This document shows positions 6,967 to 15,696 of a stretch of 64,000 bases of DNA, piece after piece; within the stretch, counting starts at the first letter, position 1; each line of letters begins with the position of its first letter. The position numbers were made by a program, and so were the translations under genes. The DNA lies in assembly GCF_007474545.1 (NCBI RefSeq), contig NZ_VKOG01000004.1:186001-250000 (forward strand), written 5' to 3'. The stretch comes from Chryseobacterium binzhouense. Its GTDB lineage: Bacteria; Bacteroidota; Bacteroidia; Flavobacteriales; Weeksellaceae. The notes beneath the pieces were generated by a model. The model saw nothing but the letters and a program-made list of their open reading frames with translations. It was not told the origin of the DNA and made no database searches.

Positions 6967-8880
6967 ATGGAGAATTTAATTTATGCAATAGTACTTTTAC
7001 CACTTATAGGTTTTCTTATCAACGGACTTTTTGGCAAAAATCTTCCAAAGATCGTAGTCGGAAGTTTGGCAACAGCAGCAGTTTTTGCTTCTTTTTGTAT
7101 TGCGGTAAGCTTATTTTTAAATTTTGACTCAGAAAGTCCGGCAGTTGTCGTTAAAGCTTTTGAATGGTTCAGAGTAAACGGAGTTCAGATTAATTTTGGT
7201 TTTCAGATTGATCAGCTGTCATTAATGATGGTCATGATTATCACAGGAATCGGGTCGTTAATTCACCTCTACTCTATCGGATATATGAGCCATGACAAAG
7301 GTTTTTATAAGTTTTTTACTTATCTGAATCTTTTTATCTTCTCAATGTTGCTTTTAGTAATGGGAAGCAATTACATGATCTTATTCATCGGTTGGGAAGG
7401 TGTAGGTCTTTGTTCTTATTTATTAATCGGATTCTGGTATACTAATCAGGAATATGGTAAGGCAGCAAGAAAGGCTTTTATCATGAACAGAATCGGCGAC
7501 CTTGGTCTATTGATTGGAATCTTTATGATTGCCTCTCAGACCAACTCTGTAGATTATATTTCAGTAGCACAAAATGCTGCTAAATTTGAATTGGACGGCA
7601 ATATCATTATTTTTATTACTGCAAGTTTATTTATCGGAGCAATCGGTAAATCAGCTCAGGTTCCATTATATACATGGTTACCAGATGCGATGGCGGGTCC
7701 TACTCCTGTTTCTGCGTTGATTCACGCAGCGACGATGGTTACCGCTGGTATTTATTTGGTTGTAAGATCGAACTTCTTATTTACTTTAGCACCGACTGTT
7801 CAGGACGGAATTTTACTCATAGGATTTTTAACCGCAGCTTTGGCGGGATTCTACGCTCTTCGTCAGAACGACATCAAAAAAGTTTTGGCATATTCTACCG
7901 TTTCGCAGCTTGGTTTTATGTTTATCGCCCTAGGTCTTGGTGCTTACACAACAGCAATGTTTCACGTAATGACGCATGCTTTCTTTAAGGCACTATTATT
8001 CTTGGGAGCGGGTTCTGTAATCCATGCGATGAGTAACGAACAGGATATGCGTTTCATGGGAGGTTTAAAAAAATATATTCCTCTTACACACATTACTTTT
8101 CTTATCGGAACATTGGCAATTTCAGGTTTCCCATTATTATCAGGGATGATTTCTAAAGATGAAATTTTAGTAGCGGCTTTTGCTAAAAATCCAATTTACT
8201 GGGTTATGTTATTTATTTTAGCTGCTGTTACGGCAACCTATATGTTCAGACTGTATTATTTAACTTTTCACGGAGAATTCAGAGGAACAGAAAAGCAAAA
8301 ACATCATTTGCATGAAAGTCCGTTGAACATGACTTTACCTTTGATTATTCTGGCAGTACTTTCCGTAGTAGGAGGTTTTATTAATCTTCCTCACTTTATA
8401 GGTCACGGTCATTATGCTAAATTGATGGAATGGCTGAAACCTGTTTTAACAGAAGAAAGCTTCAAACAAATGGAAGCAACTCTTTCGGGTGTTGATTTTA
8501 ATACCGAAATGATTCTTTTAGGAGCTACAGTTTTAATGTTCTTTACCGTTTGGTTTATTGTTAAAAACATTTATGTCAACAAAAAGAAAGTAGCAAAAGC
8601 AGAAGAAGATTACACCGGCTGGGAAAAACTTTCTGCCAAAAAATTATATGTGGATGAGCTTTACAATGCTTTGATTGTAAAAACTTTTGAAGGACTTGGG
8701 CGTGGTGGAAAAATGTTTGATAAAGGCGTTCTAGACCGTTTTGTAGATTACATAGGAGAAGGTGCTGAAGACAGCGGTAGATCTATGAAGCGTATTCAGA
8801 ACGGAAATGTTGAGAACTATGTTCTTATCATGACTTTAGCTGTGGGAATTATACTGATTGTTAACTTTATACTACAATAA
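6967..8880 (+). CDS. nuoL: NADH-quinone oxidoreductase subunit L
   Basis: A 637-residue antiporter-like membrane subunit (ND5 homologue) at the distal end of the membrane arm. The proton-antiporter core signatures are present: FIGWEGVGLCSYLLIGFWY near residue 140, the AMAGPTPVSALIHAATMVTA helix near residue 240, and HAFFKALLFLGAGSVIHAM near residue 336. A C-terminal hydrophilic stretch followed by a last transmembrane helix corresponds to the lateral helix region. The nuoM start overlaps its stop by one base (TAATG). Confidence 0.97.
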   Translation: MENLIYAIVLLPLIGFLINGLFGKNLPKIVVGSLATAAVFASFCIAVSLFLNFDSESPAVVVKAFEWFRVNGVQINFGFQIDQLSLMMVMIITGIGSLIHLYSIGYMSHDKGFYKFFTYLNLFIFSMLLLVMGSNYMILFIGWEGVGLCSYLLIGFWYTNQEYGKAARKAFIMNRIGDLGLLIGIFMIASQTNSVDYISVAQNAAKFELDGNIIIFITASLFIGAIGKSAQVPLYTWLPDAMAGPTPVSALIHAATMVTAGIYLVVRSNFLFTLAPTVQDGILLIGFLTAALAGFYALRQNDIKKVLAYSTVSQLGFMFIALGLGAYTTAMFHVMTHAFFKALLFLGAGSVIHAMSNEQDMRFMGGLKKYIPLTHITFLIGTLAISGFPLLSGMISKDEILVAAFAKNPIYWVMLFILAAVTATYMFRLYYLTFHGEFRGTEKQKHHLHESPLNMTLPLIILAVLSVVGGFINLPHFIGHGHYAKLMEWLKPVLTEESFKQMEATLSGVDFNTEMILLGATVLMFFTVWFIVKNIYVNKKKVAKAEEDYTGWEKLSAKKLYVDELYNALIVKTFEGLGRGGKMFDKGVLDRFVDYIGEGAEDSGRSMKRIQNGNVENYVLIMTLAVGIILIVNFILQ

Positions 8881-10373
8881 TGTCTTATTTACTATTAACA
8901 TTATTACTATTACCTCTTGTAGGTTCGGGATTAGTTTTTGCTTGGAAAAATGCTTCTAGCAAATATTTGGCGTTGGGAATTGCTTTAATACAGATGCTGC
9001 TTACATTTTATGTGCTTTCGGATTTCAGTTTTGAACCGACAGTTGATAGTACTTTGCAGCACGAAATCAATTATCCCTGGTCACAATTTATAAAAAGCAG
9101 CCTTCGTTTCGGAATAGACGGAATGAGTATGCTTCTTTTGCTGCTGACCAACATTCTTTCGCCTCTAATTATTTTATCATCATTTAACGAAAACACTGGC
9201 TACAAAAACTCATTTTACGGGCTGATTCTGATGATGCAATTTGGTCTTATCGGAGTATTTACAGCTTTAGATGGTTTGTTATTTTATATTTTCTGGGAAG
9301 TAACACTAATTCCGATCTGGTTCATTGCAGCACTTTGGGGACAAGAGAACAAAAGATTTGAATTTACTACAAAATTCTTTGTGTATACATTTGTAGGATC
9401 TTTGTTTATGCTAGCTGGAATTATATATGTAGGAATATATTCAGCTTCTTATGCATTAACAGATATGTATAATGCTGATTTAGGCGAAACAAAACAGATT
9501 GTTATATTCTGGTGTATTTTCTTTGCATTCGCAGTAAAACTTCCGGTTTTCCCTTTCCATACATGGCAGCCGGATACCTATACTTACTCTCCTACTCAGG
9601 GATCTATGCTTTTATCAGGAATTATGCTGAAAATGGCGATCTATGGAGTAATAAGATATTTACTGCCTATCACTCCAACAGCGATATTAGGAATTTCCGG
9701 ACAAATTGTAATTATTCTGGCTATTATCGGAATCGTACATGGAGCTTTAATTGCCATCATTCAGAATGATATGAAAAGAATCATTGCGTATTCTTCTTTT
9801 TCACACGTTGGATTGATGGTTGCTGGTATTTTTGCTTCAGCTGTTCTTACATTAAGAGGAACATTTACCATTGAAGGTGCTGAAGGAGCATTGGTACAGA
9901 CGTTTGCTCACGGTGTAAACGTAGCAGGATTGTTTTTCTGTGCTGATATTTTATACAAAAGATTTAAAACGAGAGATATCAGACAAATGGGAGGTCTTGC
10001 AAAAGTAGCTCCTAAATTTGCTGTACTTTTCCTTTTGATTATTTTGGGATCAATGGGAGTTCCGTTGACTAATGGATTCATTGGTGAATTTATCCTCATT
10101 AAGTCTGTTTTTGATTTTAATGTTTTAGCTTCAGTAATTGCTGGTTTAACGATCATTCTTTGTGCAGTTTATCTTTTGAGATTTTACGGTAAAGCAATGT
10201 TTGGTGAAGGTGATGCAGCAGTTTTAAGCACGGCTAAAGATTTGTCAGCTGTAGAATTTTCTGTACTGGCGAGTATTGCAGTATTTGTAATTCTTCTGGG
10301 AATATTTCCTCAGCCGATTATTGATATGGTAGGAAGTTCGTTGAAGTTTGTATATTCATCAATGATTAATTAA
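8880..10373 (+). CDS. nuoM: NADH-quinone oxidoreductase subunit M
   Basis: A 497-residue antiporter-like subunit (ND4 homologue). The conserved FYIFWEVTLIPIWFIAALWG segment (near residue 139) carries the glutamate of the proton channel, and the KLPVFPFHTWQPDTYTYSPT helix (near 220) and the KRIIAYSSFSHVG motif (near 297) match the family. Length is usual. It is coupled to nuoL by a one-base overlap and separated from nuoN by a 122-nt gap filled by array D. Confidence 0.97.
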   Translation: MSYLLLTLLLLPLVGSGLVFAWKNASSKYLALGIALIQMLLTFYVLSDFSFEPTVDSTLQHEINYPWSQFIKSSLRFGIDGMSMLLLLLTNILSPLIILSSFNENTGYKNSFYGLILMMQFGLIGVFTALDGLLFYIFWEVTLIPIWFIAALWGQENKRFEFTTKFFVYTFVGSLFMLAGIIYVGIYSASYALTDMYNADLGETKQIVIFWCIFFAFAVKLPVFPFHTWQPDTYTYSPTQGSMLLSGIMLKMAIYGVIRYLLPITPTAILGISGQIVIILAIIGIVHGALIAIIQNDMKRIIAYSSFSHVGLMVAGIFASAVLTLRGTFTIEGAEGALVQTFAHGVNVAGLFFCADILYKRFKTRDIRQMGGLAKVAPKFAVLFLLIILGSMGVPLTNGFIGEFILIKSVFDFNVLASVIAGLTIILCAVYLLRFYGKAMFGEGDAAVLSTAKDLSAVEFSVLASIAVFVILLGIFPQPIIDMVGSSLKFVYSSMIN

Positions 10374-10380
10374 TTTTAAA

Positions 10381-10492
10381 GAGTAAAGAATTAAGAGAGA
10401 GGAATTAAAGAATCAAGATAAAAGTAAAAGGTATCAAACCTTAAATTCTGAACCTTGAACTTCAAATTTCGCATCTCAAATCTCAAATATAA
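10381..10492. repeat. 7-bp-phased array D (nuoM-nuoN gap)
   Basis: Sixteen 7-mers can be laid end to end with no slip. The right part (10444-10492) is the most regular: AATTCTG, AACCTTG, AACTTCA, AATTTCG, CATCTCA, AATCTCA, AATATAA. The left part is purine-rich (GAGTAAA, GAATTAA, GAGAGAG, GAATTAA) and is roughly the complement in style of the right part. The array fills the gap and ends 3 nt before the nuoN ATG. Confidence 0.75.
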
Positions 10493-10495
10493 ATT

Positions 10496-11881
10496 ATGAG
10501 TGTTTTAATTATTGTTTTCCTTACAGCGGTTGCTGCACTATTCTCGGGAGTTTTTGAAAAAGGAAAATTCGCAAGATACATCGGGATTTTTGGATTAATC
10601 ATCGCCTTGTATGTAAGTTTTTTACCGGAAGCTTCTTTCTTCGAAAAATACAGATTAATGTATGAATACGGAGCCAATACAGCTTTATTTACAAAAATTT
10701 CTATTGTAACAACTTTGCTGTTATTCTTCCTTGGAGGATTTGCATTCAGCAACCACAGAAATCACCAGTCAGAATTGTATGCGCTGATGCTTTTTGCACT
10801 TTGCGGAGGTTTCGTATTATTCGGGTTTCAGAATTTAGTAACTTTGTTCATCGGAGTTGAGATCTTGTCTATACCTTTATACGTAATGGCGGGAGCTAAC
10901 AAAACAGATCTAAGATCAAACGAAGCTTCTTTAAAATATTTCCTGATGGGAGCGTTTGCCACAGGTTTTTTATTGCTGGGAATTGCATTTATCTACGGAA
11001 GCACAGGAACATTTGATTTATATAGAATACAGGATTTCAGTACAGTAAATCCTAAAAACGGAATGCTGATTCTTGGTGCAGTATTAATGCTATGCGCAAT
11101 GGCTTTCAAAGTAGCTTTAGCACCTTTCCACATGTGGAGTCCGGATGTTTATCAGGGTTCACCTTCACTGATTACGGCTTTCATGGCAAGTGTGGTAAAA
11201 ATTTCTGGTTTTTTCGCATTATTCAGATTAATGACCATCGGTTTCTCCGGAATTACCCACGAATGGATCCATATTTTAGGCGTTTTTCTAATCATCACTT
11301 TATTGTTGGCAAACGTAATGGGTCTTGCACAGACTAATGCTAAAAGAATGCTGGCATATTCTTCTGTTTCTCATGCCGGTTACATTGGTTTGGTATTTTT
11401 TGGAATGAATGCATTATCAACATATACTTTAGCTTTTTATCTATTCGCTTATTCATTAGCTACCGTTGGAGTTTTCATGTGTTTAATCTGGGTTGAAAAA
11501 CTTAAAAGAGAAACATCTTACGGAGCCTTTAAAGGCTTGGCTAAATCTGAACCGCTTTTAGCTGTGGTTGCTACTATTTCTTTATTGTCAATGGCAGGAA
11601 TACCATTAACTGCAGGGTTCATGGGTAAGTTTTCATTATTTGCACAGGCTCTAGCAAAAGACGATAATACTTTTTTGGTTATTGTAGCTGTTCTAGGCTC
11701 GGCGATTTCTATTGCTTATTATTTAAGACTGATTATTGCCATGTTTTTCTACAAAGAATCCAGTTTTAAAACGACAGAAAGAGTCACCATTACGTACAAT
11801 ATTGTAGCCGTTGTAATTATTGCTTCACTGGTTATCCTGGGTATCTTCCCTGATCTGTTTGCCAAGCAGTTTGGATTATAG
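10496..11881 (+). CDS. nuoN: NADH-quinone oxidoreductase subunit N
   Basis: A 461-residue antiporter-like membrane subunit (ND2 homologue), the last gene of the nuo operon. Family features include the VTLFIGVEILSIPLYVMAG helix with its conserved glutamate near residue 122, the MAFKVALAPFHMWSPDVYQG stretch near residue 201, and KRMLAYSSVSHAGYIGLVF near residue 283. It starts at the ATG directly after array D. A Rho-independent terminator follows 20 nt after the stop. Confidence 0.97.
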   Translation: MSVLIIVFLTAVAALFSGVFEKGKFARYIGIFGLIIALYVSFLPEASFFEKYRLMYEYGANTALFTKISIVTTLLLFFLGGFAFSNHRNHQSELYALMLFALCGGFVLFGFQNLVTLFIGVEILSIPLYVMAGANKTDLRSNEASLKYFLMGAFATGFLLLGIAFIYGSTGTFDLYRIQDFSTVNPKNGMLILGAVLMLCAMAFKVALAPFHMWSPDVYQGSPSLITAFMASVVKISGFFALFRLMTIGFSGITHEWIHILGVFLIITLLLANVMGLAQTNAKRMLAYSSVSHAGYIGLVFFGMNALSTYTLAFYLFAYSLATVGVFMCLIWVEKLKRETSYGAFKGLAKSEPLLAVVATISLLSMAGIPLTAGFMGKFSLFAQALAKDDNTFLVIVAVLGSAISIAYYLRLIIAMFFYKESSFKTTERVTITYNIVAVVIIASLVILGIFPDLFAKQFGL

Positions 11882-11900
11882 AAATCCTTTAAAATAAACA

Positions 11901-11930
11901 AAAGCACAGCCATCGGGTTGTGCTTTTTTT
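11901..11930 (+). terminator. Rho-independent terminator of the nuo operon
   Basis: AAAGCACA (11901-11908) pairs with TGTGCTTT (11919-11926) around a 10-nt loop, and a run of T follows to 11930. It lies 20 nt after nuoN and marks the end of the complex I operon. Confidence 0.85.
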
Positions 11931-11931
11931 A

Positions 11932-11939
11932 TAACTTTG
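11932..11939 (+). promoter_or_regulatory. Bacteroidota -7 element before the GAF-domain gene
   Basis: TAACTTTG matches the Bacteroidota -7 consensus TAnnTTTG and lies just after the nuo terminator. It predicts a transcript start near 11946, which would exclude the TTG at 11918 and the GTG at 11939 as starts of the next gene. A convincing -33 element was not seen. Confidence 0.5.
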
Positions 11940-11959
11940 TGCCACAAAAACAATCAGGT

Positions 11960-14260
11960 TTGGCAGAACTGTACACAGAAGATACTCCGTTTCAGATTTT
12001 CATTTCATTCAAAAAATATTTGGATGTTCTGGAACATATCAGGTACAATGACCGTTTGGAATACAGAGCCAACTATGCCGAATCTTTAATCGAAAAAACT
12101 AAAAAATTTCCGGAACTGAGAGAAGGCTTTCAGGATCTTTCTCTTCTTGAAAAACATTCTGAACTGATAAGGCTTCTTCTTGCAGATCTCTTTCCTACCG
12201 GTCTTACTCATAACGAAATTAAAGCTGCAAGTATTCCTTTGGCTGATATAACCTTCAATTATACGGAGAGATTTAAAAATATACTTGCCGATGCAGGAAC
12301 AGATTTTGAGATAAAGCTAAGAGATATTAACCAAAACGAATTTTATATTTTCTGCTGCTGTATTATTCTTCAGGTTCATTACAATACAGATTTCAAAGCC
12401 AGTCTTCCGCTTTATTATGATATTCCCAATAAGTACGGGATCATGAAGCATTATAAAATAACAGTCAATTCAGATTTTACGGATATTTATCCTCAAGAAG
12501 ATACACAGATTCCTGATTTGGATACTGTAGAAATGCTTCTGGAAAACATGGATGATATTTCTCTCTGGAAAAAACATTTTCCTCCGAAGTCTTGGGTTAT
12601 GTGTGGTTTTGCGATTATTTCACTTGTAGACTGCACATCAGAAGTAGCCTTATCAGATCTGAAATCAACCATGATTGAGATTGATATTGAAAATCCTCAA
12701 CCTAACGAAAATCTGCTGGAAATCTTCAAATCCTACTTTGATGTACCCGATCTTAATTTCGGATTGATGATTTACAATAAAAAAGACCGGAAACTCGAAA
12801 ATGTTCCTATTTACGAAAATGTATTTACAAGTTACATTCTCGATTTCTGGCTGAAAACATTCAATGAAGAAATAAGACAAACTACCCTTGAAAACATAAG
12901 CTATAACTCGAAGCCTATCGTGGTTGCCAACGTTGACAAGATAGATGAAGAAATCAAAAAACTGCCGTCTTTTCAGCTATTGAAGCAGGCGAATATAAAC
13001 AGTTTTATCATCATTCCGATTATGAAAAACGGCGAACTGATGGCAATTATGGAGTTTACCTCATCACAGCCAAATAGCCTGAATGGTTTAAAACTTAAAA
13101 AAATTGAATTTTTTACCGAAATGATTCTGTTTTCGGTTTCCCGTTTCAACTCTGAAAGAAATAACCAGATTGAAGCTATTATTCAGCGAGAATACACGAC
13201 CATTCATGACAGTGTCGTTTGGAAGTTCAGAAATGAAGCAGAGAAATACTTCAATGCTGTTTTGTCTAGAAAAATCTATACACTCAAAGAAATTTCGTTC
13301 AAAAATCTGTCGCCTCTTTTTGGATTCTCAGACATTCGTTCTTCTTCTGAAAAACGTTTTAACCTGATGAAAGAAGATCTCAATGCACAGCTTGATGTAC
13401 TGTATGCATTGTTTACAACGATCAATTCAGATTCTGAAAAGTACCTTTTGGCAATAGAAATTTTTGAAAACGAACTGAATAATGAAATTAAAGCCGATAC
13501 TGAACAAAGATTTCAACGTCTTCTTCAGGATGAAATCCACCCCTATCTACAGGCAAAAGTAGAAACTGATCCAAGAGCAGAAATTAAAGAAAATATCAAA
13601 ACTTATTTTAAGCAGATCAACAATCCGAATCAGCTTTTTTATCACCGACGAAAAAATCTTGATGAATCAATAACACTAGTCAACCGGAAGCTTGCGGACA
13701 TTTTAGACAATAGGCAAACTACAGCTCAGGAGATTTTCCCGCATTATTACGAGCGTTTTAAGTCTGACGGAATTGAGCATAATCTGTACATCGGTCAAAA
13801 TATTGCACCCAATCTGGACTATTCACAAAAATATCTGAATCAGCTCCGTTTCTGGCAGCTGGAAACCATTTGCAAAATGGAAGCCGAGTTCAGAAAATTC
13901 AAATCATCTCTTCCGATTTCGCTGGATATTGCATCATTGGTTTTTGTTTATAACGAAAAAATAGACATCCGTTTCCGAATGGATGAAAAACGCTTTGATG
14001 TAGACGGTGCATACAATTCCTATTACGAAATCATCAAAAAAAGACTTGACAAAGCCCACATTAAAGGCAGTGAAGAAAGAATCACTGCACCAGGGAAAAT
14101 CGTCATCGTATATTTCGGAATGGAAAACCAAAAAGAATACCTTCAATACATTAACACTCTTCAAAAACAAAACATTCTGAAAAATGATGTCGAATTTCTA
14201 AAAGTAGAAGATCTGCAGGGAATTTCAGGACTGCTTGCTTTGAGGGTTTCGCTATATTAG
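11960..14260 (+). CDS. GAF-domain-containing protein
   Basis: A cytoplasmic protein of about 766 residues without signal peptide. A GAF-like sensory domain is recognisable at about residues 290-400 (a V-x-N-V-D-K-I region followed by INSFIIIPIMKNGELMAIMEF). The N-terminal part and the long helical C-terminal part are not assignable by eye. The open frame extends up to 11918, but that start lies inside the nuo terminator; I chose the TTG at 11960 because the only promoter-like element is at 11932-11939. GTG at 11939 is the alternative. No output domain such as a kinase or HTH was seen, so the role (ligand or redox sensing) is inferred from the GAF domain only. Confidence 0.75.
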   Translation: MAELYTEDTPFQIFISFKKYLDVLEHIRYNDRLEYRANYAESLIEKTKKFPELREGFQDLSLLEKHSELIRLLLADLFPTGLTHNEIKAASIPLADITFNYTERFKNILADAGTDFEIKLRDINQNEFYIFCCCIILQVHYNTDFKASLPLYYDIPNKYGIMKHYKITVNSDFTDIYPQEDTQIPDLDTVEMLLENMDDISLWKKHFPPKSWVMCGFAIISLVDCTSEVALSDLKSTMIEIDIENPQPNENLLEIFKSYFDVPDLNFGLMIYNKKDRKLENVPIYENVFTSYILDFWLKTFNEEIRQTTLENISYNSKPIVVANVDKIDEEIKKLPSFQLLKQANINSFIIIPIMKNGELMAIMEFTSSQPNSLNGLKLKKIEFFTEMILFSVSRFNSERNNQIEAIIQREYTTIHDSVVWKFRNEAEKYFNAVLSRKIYTLKEISFKNLSPLFGFSDIRSSSEKRFNLMKEDLNAQLDVLYALFTTINSDSEKYLLAIEIFENELNNEIKADTEQRFQRLLQDEIHPYLQAKVETDPRAEIKENIKTYFKQINNPNQLFYHRRKNLDESITLVNRKLADILDNRQTTAQEIFPHYYERFKSDGIEHNLYIGQNIAPNLDYSQKYLNQLRFWQLETICKMEAEFRKFKSSLPISLDIASLVFVYNEKIDIRFRMDEKRFDVDGAYNSYYEIIKKRLDKAHIKGSEERITAPGKIVIVYFGMENQKEYLQYINTLQKQNILKNDVEFLKVEDLQGISGLLALRVSLY

Positions 14261-14263
14261 GCA

Positions 14264-14482
14264 TTTAATCACCGTAGGAATACCCTCGCACCCTCCTTCG
14301 GCAATACTGCCACTAGGATCTACAGGCTGGGTAGAGACATCATTGCCGTTGCAGGGCTCAGGAGTCGGGTTTTCTGCAGGACAAGAGGAGCAGTCACCAC
14401 CTCCGGGACTGCCCACCATTCATTGCCGATGGGTGCTTCTGCAATTCTCTTGCATTGTAAACTAATAACTACTTCCCAAGGC
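14264..14482 (-). pseudogene. Frameshifted remnant of a JAB-lipoprotein gene
   Basis: Read on the minus strand, this matches the middle of the gene at 15697-17289. It encodes a stretch ending L-Q-C-K-R-I-A-E-A-P-I-G-N-E-W-W-A, then, after a one-base deletion (GCAGGTCCC in the intact gene, GCAGTCCC here), continues in another frame through E-P-C-N-G-N, S-T-Q-P-V-D-P-S-G-S-I-A-E-G-G-C-E-G-I-P-T-V-I and stops. Both the N-terminal lipoprotein part and the whole C-terminal JAB-like domain are missing. Homology breaks right after P-T-V-I, exactly where the intact gene enters its C-terminal domain. The remnant runs into the last bases of the GAF gene. Confidence 0.85.
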
Positions 14483-14496
14483 TTTATTTAAAAAGT

Positions 14497-14519
14497 AAAA
14501 AAACCTCTTTTTAGAGGTT
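14497..14519 (-). terminator. Rho-independent terminator of the JAB-lipoprotein operon
   Basis: AACCTCT (14502-14508) and AGAGGTT (14513-14519) form a 7-bp stem with a 4-nt loop. Read on the minus strand it is followed by a run of T. It sits 6 nt after the stop of the gene at 14526-15101 and before the remnant. Confidence 0.85.
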
Positions 14520-14525
14520 CTCATT

Positions 14526-15101
14526 TTACTGCTTCGTAAAAACCATATTCAATGGAAATGTTGTTCCCGATTGATAATAAATCGTTCCTGTTCTTGGGCG
14601 ATCATAAGTATTTTCGCCTATTTTTCCTGTAAATTTTAGCTGAGTCGGAGATAACTTCTCCAATGTGACTTCATAGCTAGTACCCCTGTATACGTCTTTA
14701 AAAAGAAAGCTACTAATTGTACTATCACACAAAATACTAAAGTTTACATTTAAATAATCCTGCAAAAGATTTTCCCCAGAAGTATCAATTAAGATAACTC
14801 CATTTTCTTTATAGGTATAATATCCAACTAGCCTATCCTCATAATAATTATTATTAGCATAAGTATTGACATGATATTTTGTTTGCTTTAATAAAGTTAA
14901 TACCATTTCTCTGTTCCCTTCTGCCCATTTCCATGTGCCTATATAGGGAGTATATATATTACTTATATCTTTTAGGTATACACTTCCATTTTTAGTGTTA
15001 TAGTGAGGATTAGCACATCTATTGACAATATCTATAATATTTGTTTGAGATTTACAACTGATTGTTATCAGTAAAATCATTACTAAAAATATTCTGTTCA
15101 T
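14526..15101 (-). CDS. DUF6705-like small lipoprotein, copy 2
   Basis: A 191-residue lipoprotein: a hydrophobic signal followed by the lipobox-like I-T-I-S-C. The mature part contains GTWKWAEGNREMVLTLLKQTKYH and a C-terminal TGKIGENTYDRPRTGTIYYQ. I read this as the DUF6705 type common in Flavobacteriia, by recognition only. It is a clear paralogue of the adjacent gene at 15103-15678, with near-identical ends and a divergent middle, and follows it after one base, so the two arose by tandem duplication. Position behind a JAB-domain lipoprotein suggests an immunity or accessory role, but nothing in the sequence proves it. Exported to the periplasm or outer membrane. Confidence 0.8.
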   Translation of the reverse strand: MNRIFLVMILLITISCKSQTNIIDIVNRCANPHYNTKNGSVYLKDISNIYTPYIGTWKWAEGNREMVLTLLKQTKYHVNTYANNNYYEDRLVGYYTYKENGVILIDTSGENLLQDYLNVNFSILCDSTISSFLFKDVYRGTSYEVTLEKLSPTQLKFTGKIGENTYDRPRTGTIYYQSGTTFPLNMVFTKQ

Positions 15102-15102
15102 T

Positions 15103-15678
15103 TTATTGCTTCGTAAAAACCATATCTAAAGGGAATGTTGTTCCCAATTGATAATAAACAGTTCCTGTTCTTGGGCGATCATAAGTATTTTCACCTATTT
15201 TTCCTGTAAACTTTAGCTGAGTTGGAGATAGCTTCTCCAAAATGACTTCATAGCTGATGTCTCTAAATTTGTCTTGAAAAAATGCTGTGCTAACATTATT
15301 ATAGCAATCCGTATCGAAATTCACACTTATTCCAAAATCTTGTAAAAGATTTTCTCCTGAAGTATCAATTAAACTAACACCATTTTCTTTGTATATGTAA
15401 TACCCTAATAACCGATCTTCAAAATAATTATTTGTATATGTATTTAGATGATACTTAGTTTGCTTCATTAAAATAAGAGTCATTTCTCTGTTCCCTTCTA
15501 TCCATTTCCACGTCCCAATATAAGGTGCATAAACATTACTTATATCTTTTAAATATAAATTTCCATTGCTCCTGTTCAATGGTGCATGATTACATCTGTT
15601 AACAATATCAATAATATTCGTTTGAGCTTTACAACTTAAGGTTGTAACTACAATTATCAATAAAAATATTTTGTTCAT
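15103..15678 (-). CDS. DUF6705-like small lipoprotein, copy 1
   Basis: A 191-residue lipoprotein with the lipobox-like T-L-S-C after a short hydrophobic signal. It shares GTWKWIEGNREMTLILMKQTKYH and the C-terminal GENTYDRPRTG block with the neighbouring copy at 14526-15101; differences are concentrated between about residues 100 and 140. It starts 18 nt after the JAB-lipoprotein stop and is separated by a single base from copy 2, so all three genes form one operon closed by the terminator at 14497-14519. Function unknown; a partner of the upstream protein is the most economical reading. Confidence 0.8.
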   Translation of the reverse strand: MNKIFLLIIVVTTLSCKAQTNIIDIVNRCNHAPLNRSNGNLYLKDISNVYAPYIGTWKWIEGNREMTLILMKQTKYHLNTYTNNYFEDRLLGYYIYKENGVSLIDTSGENLLQDFGISVNFDTDCYNNVSTAFFQDKFRDISYEVILEKLSPTQLKFTGKIGENTYDRPRTGTVYYQLGTTFPLDMVFTKQ

Positions 15679-15696
15679 TTTGTTTTCTAATTTTTG

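Noticed and set aside
11918-11959. Upstream extension of the GAF gene to a TTG at 11918
   Set aside because: It would start inside the nuo terminator and upstream of the likely promoter.
14264-14482. An intact small gene on the minus strand
   Set aside because: The homologous frame is broken by a one-base deletion and lacks a start.
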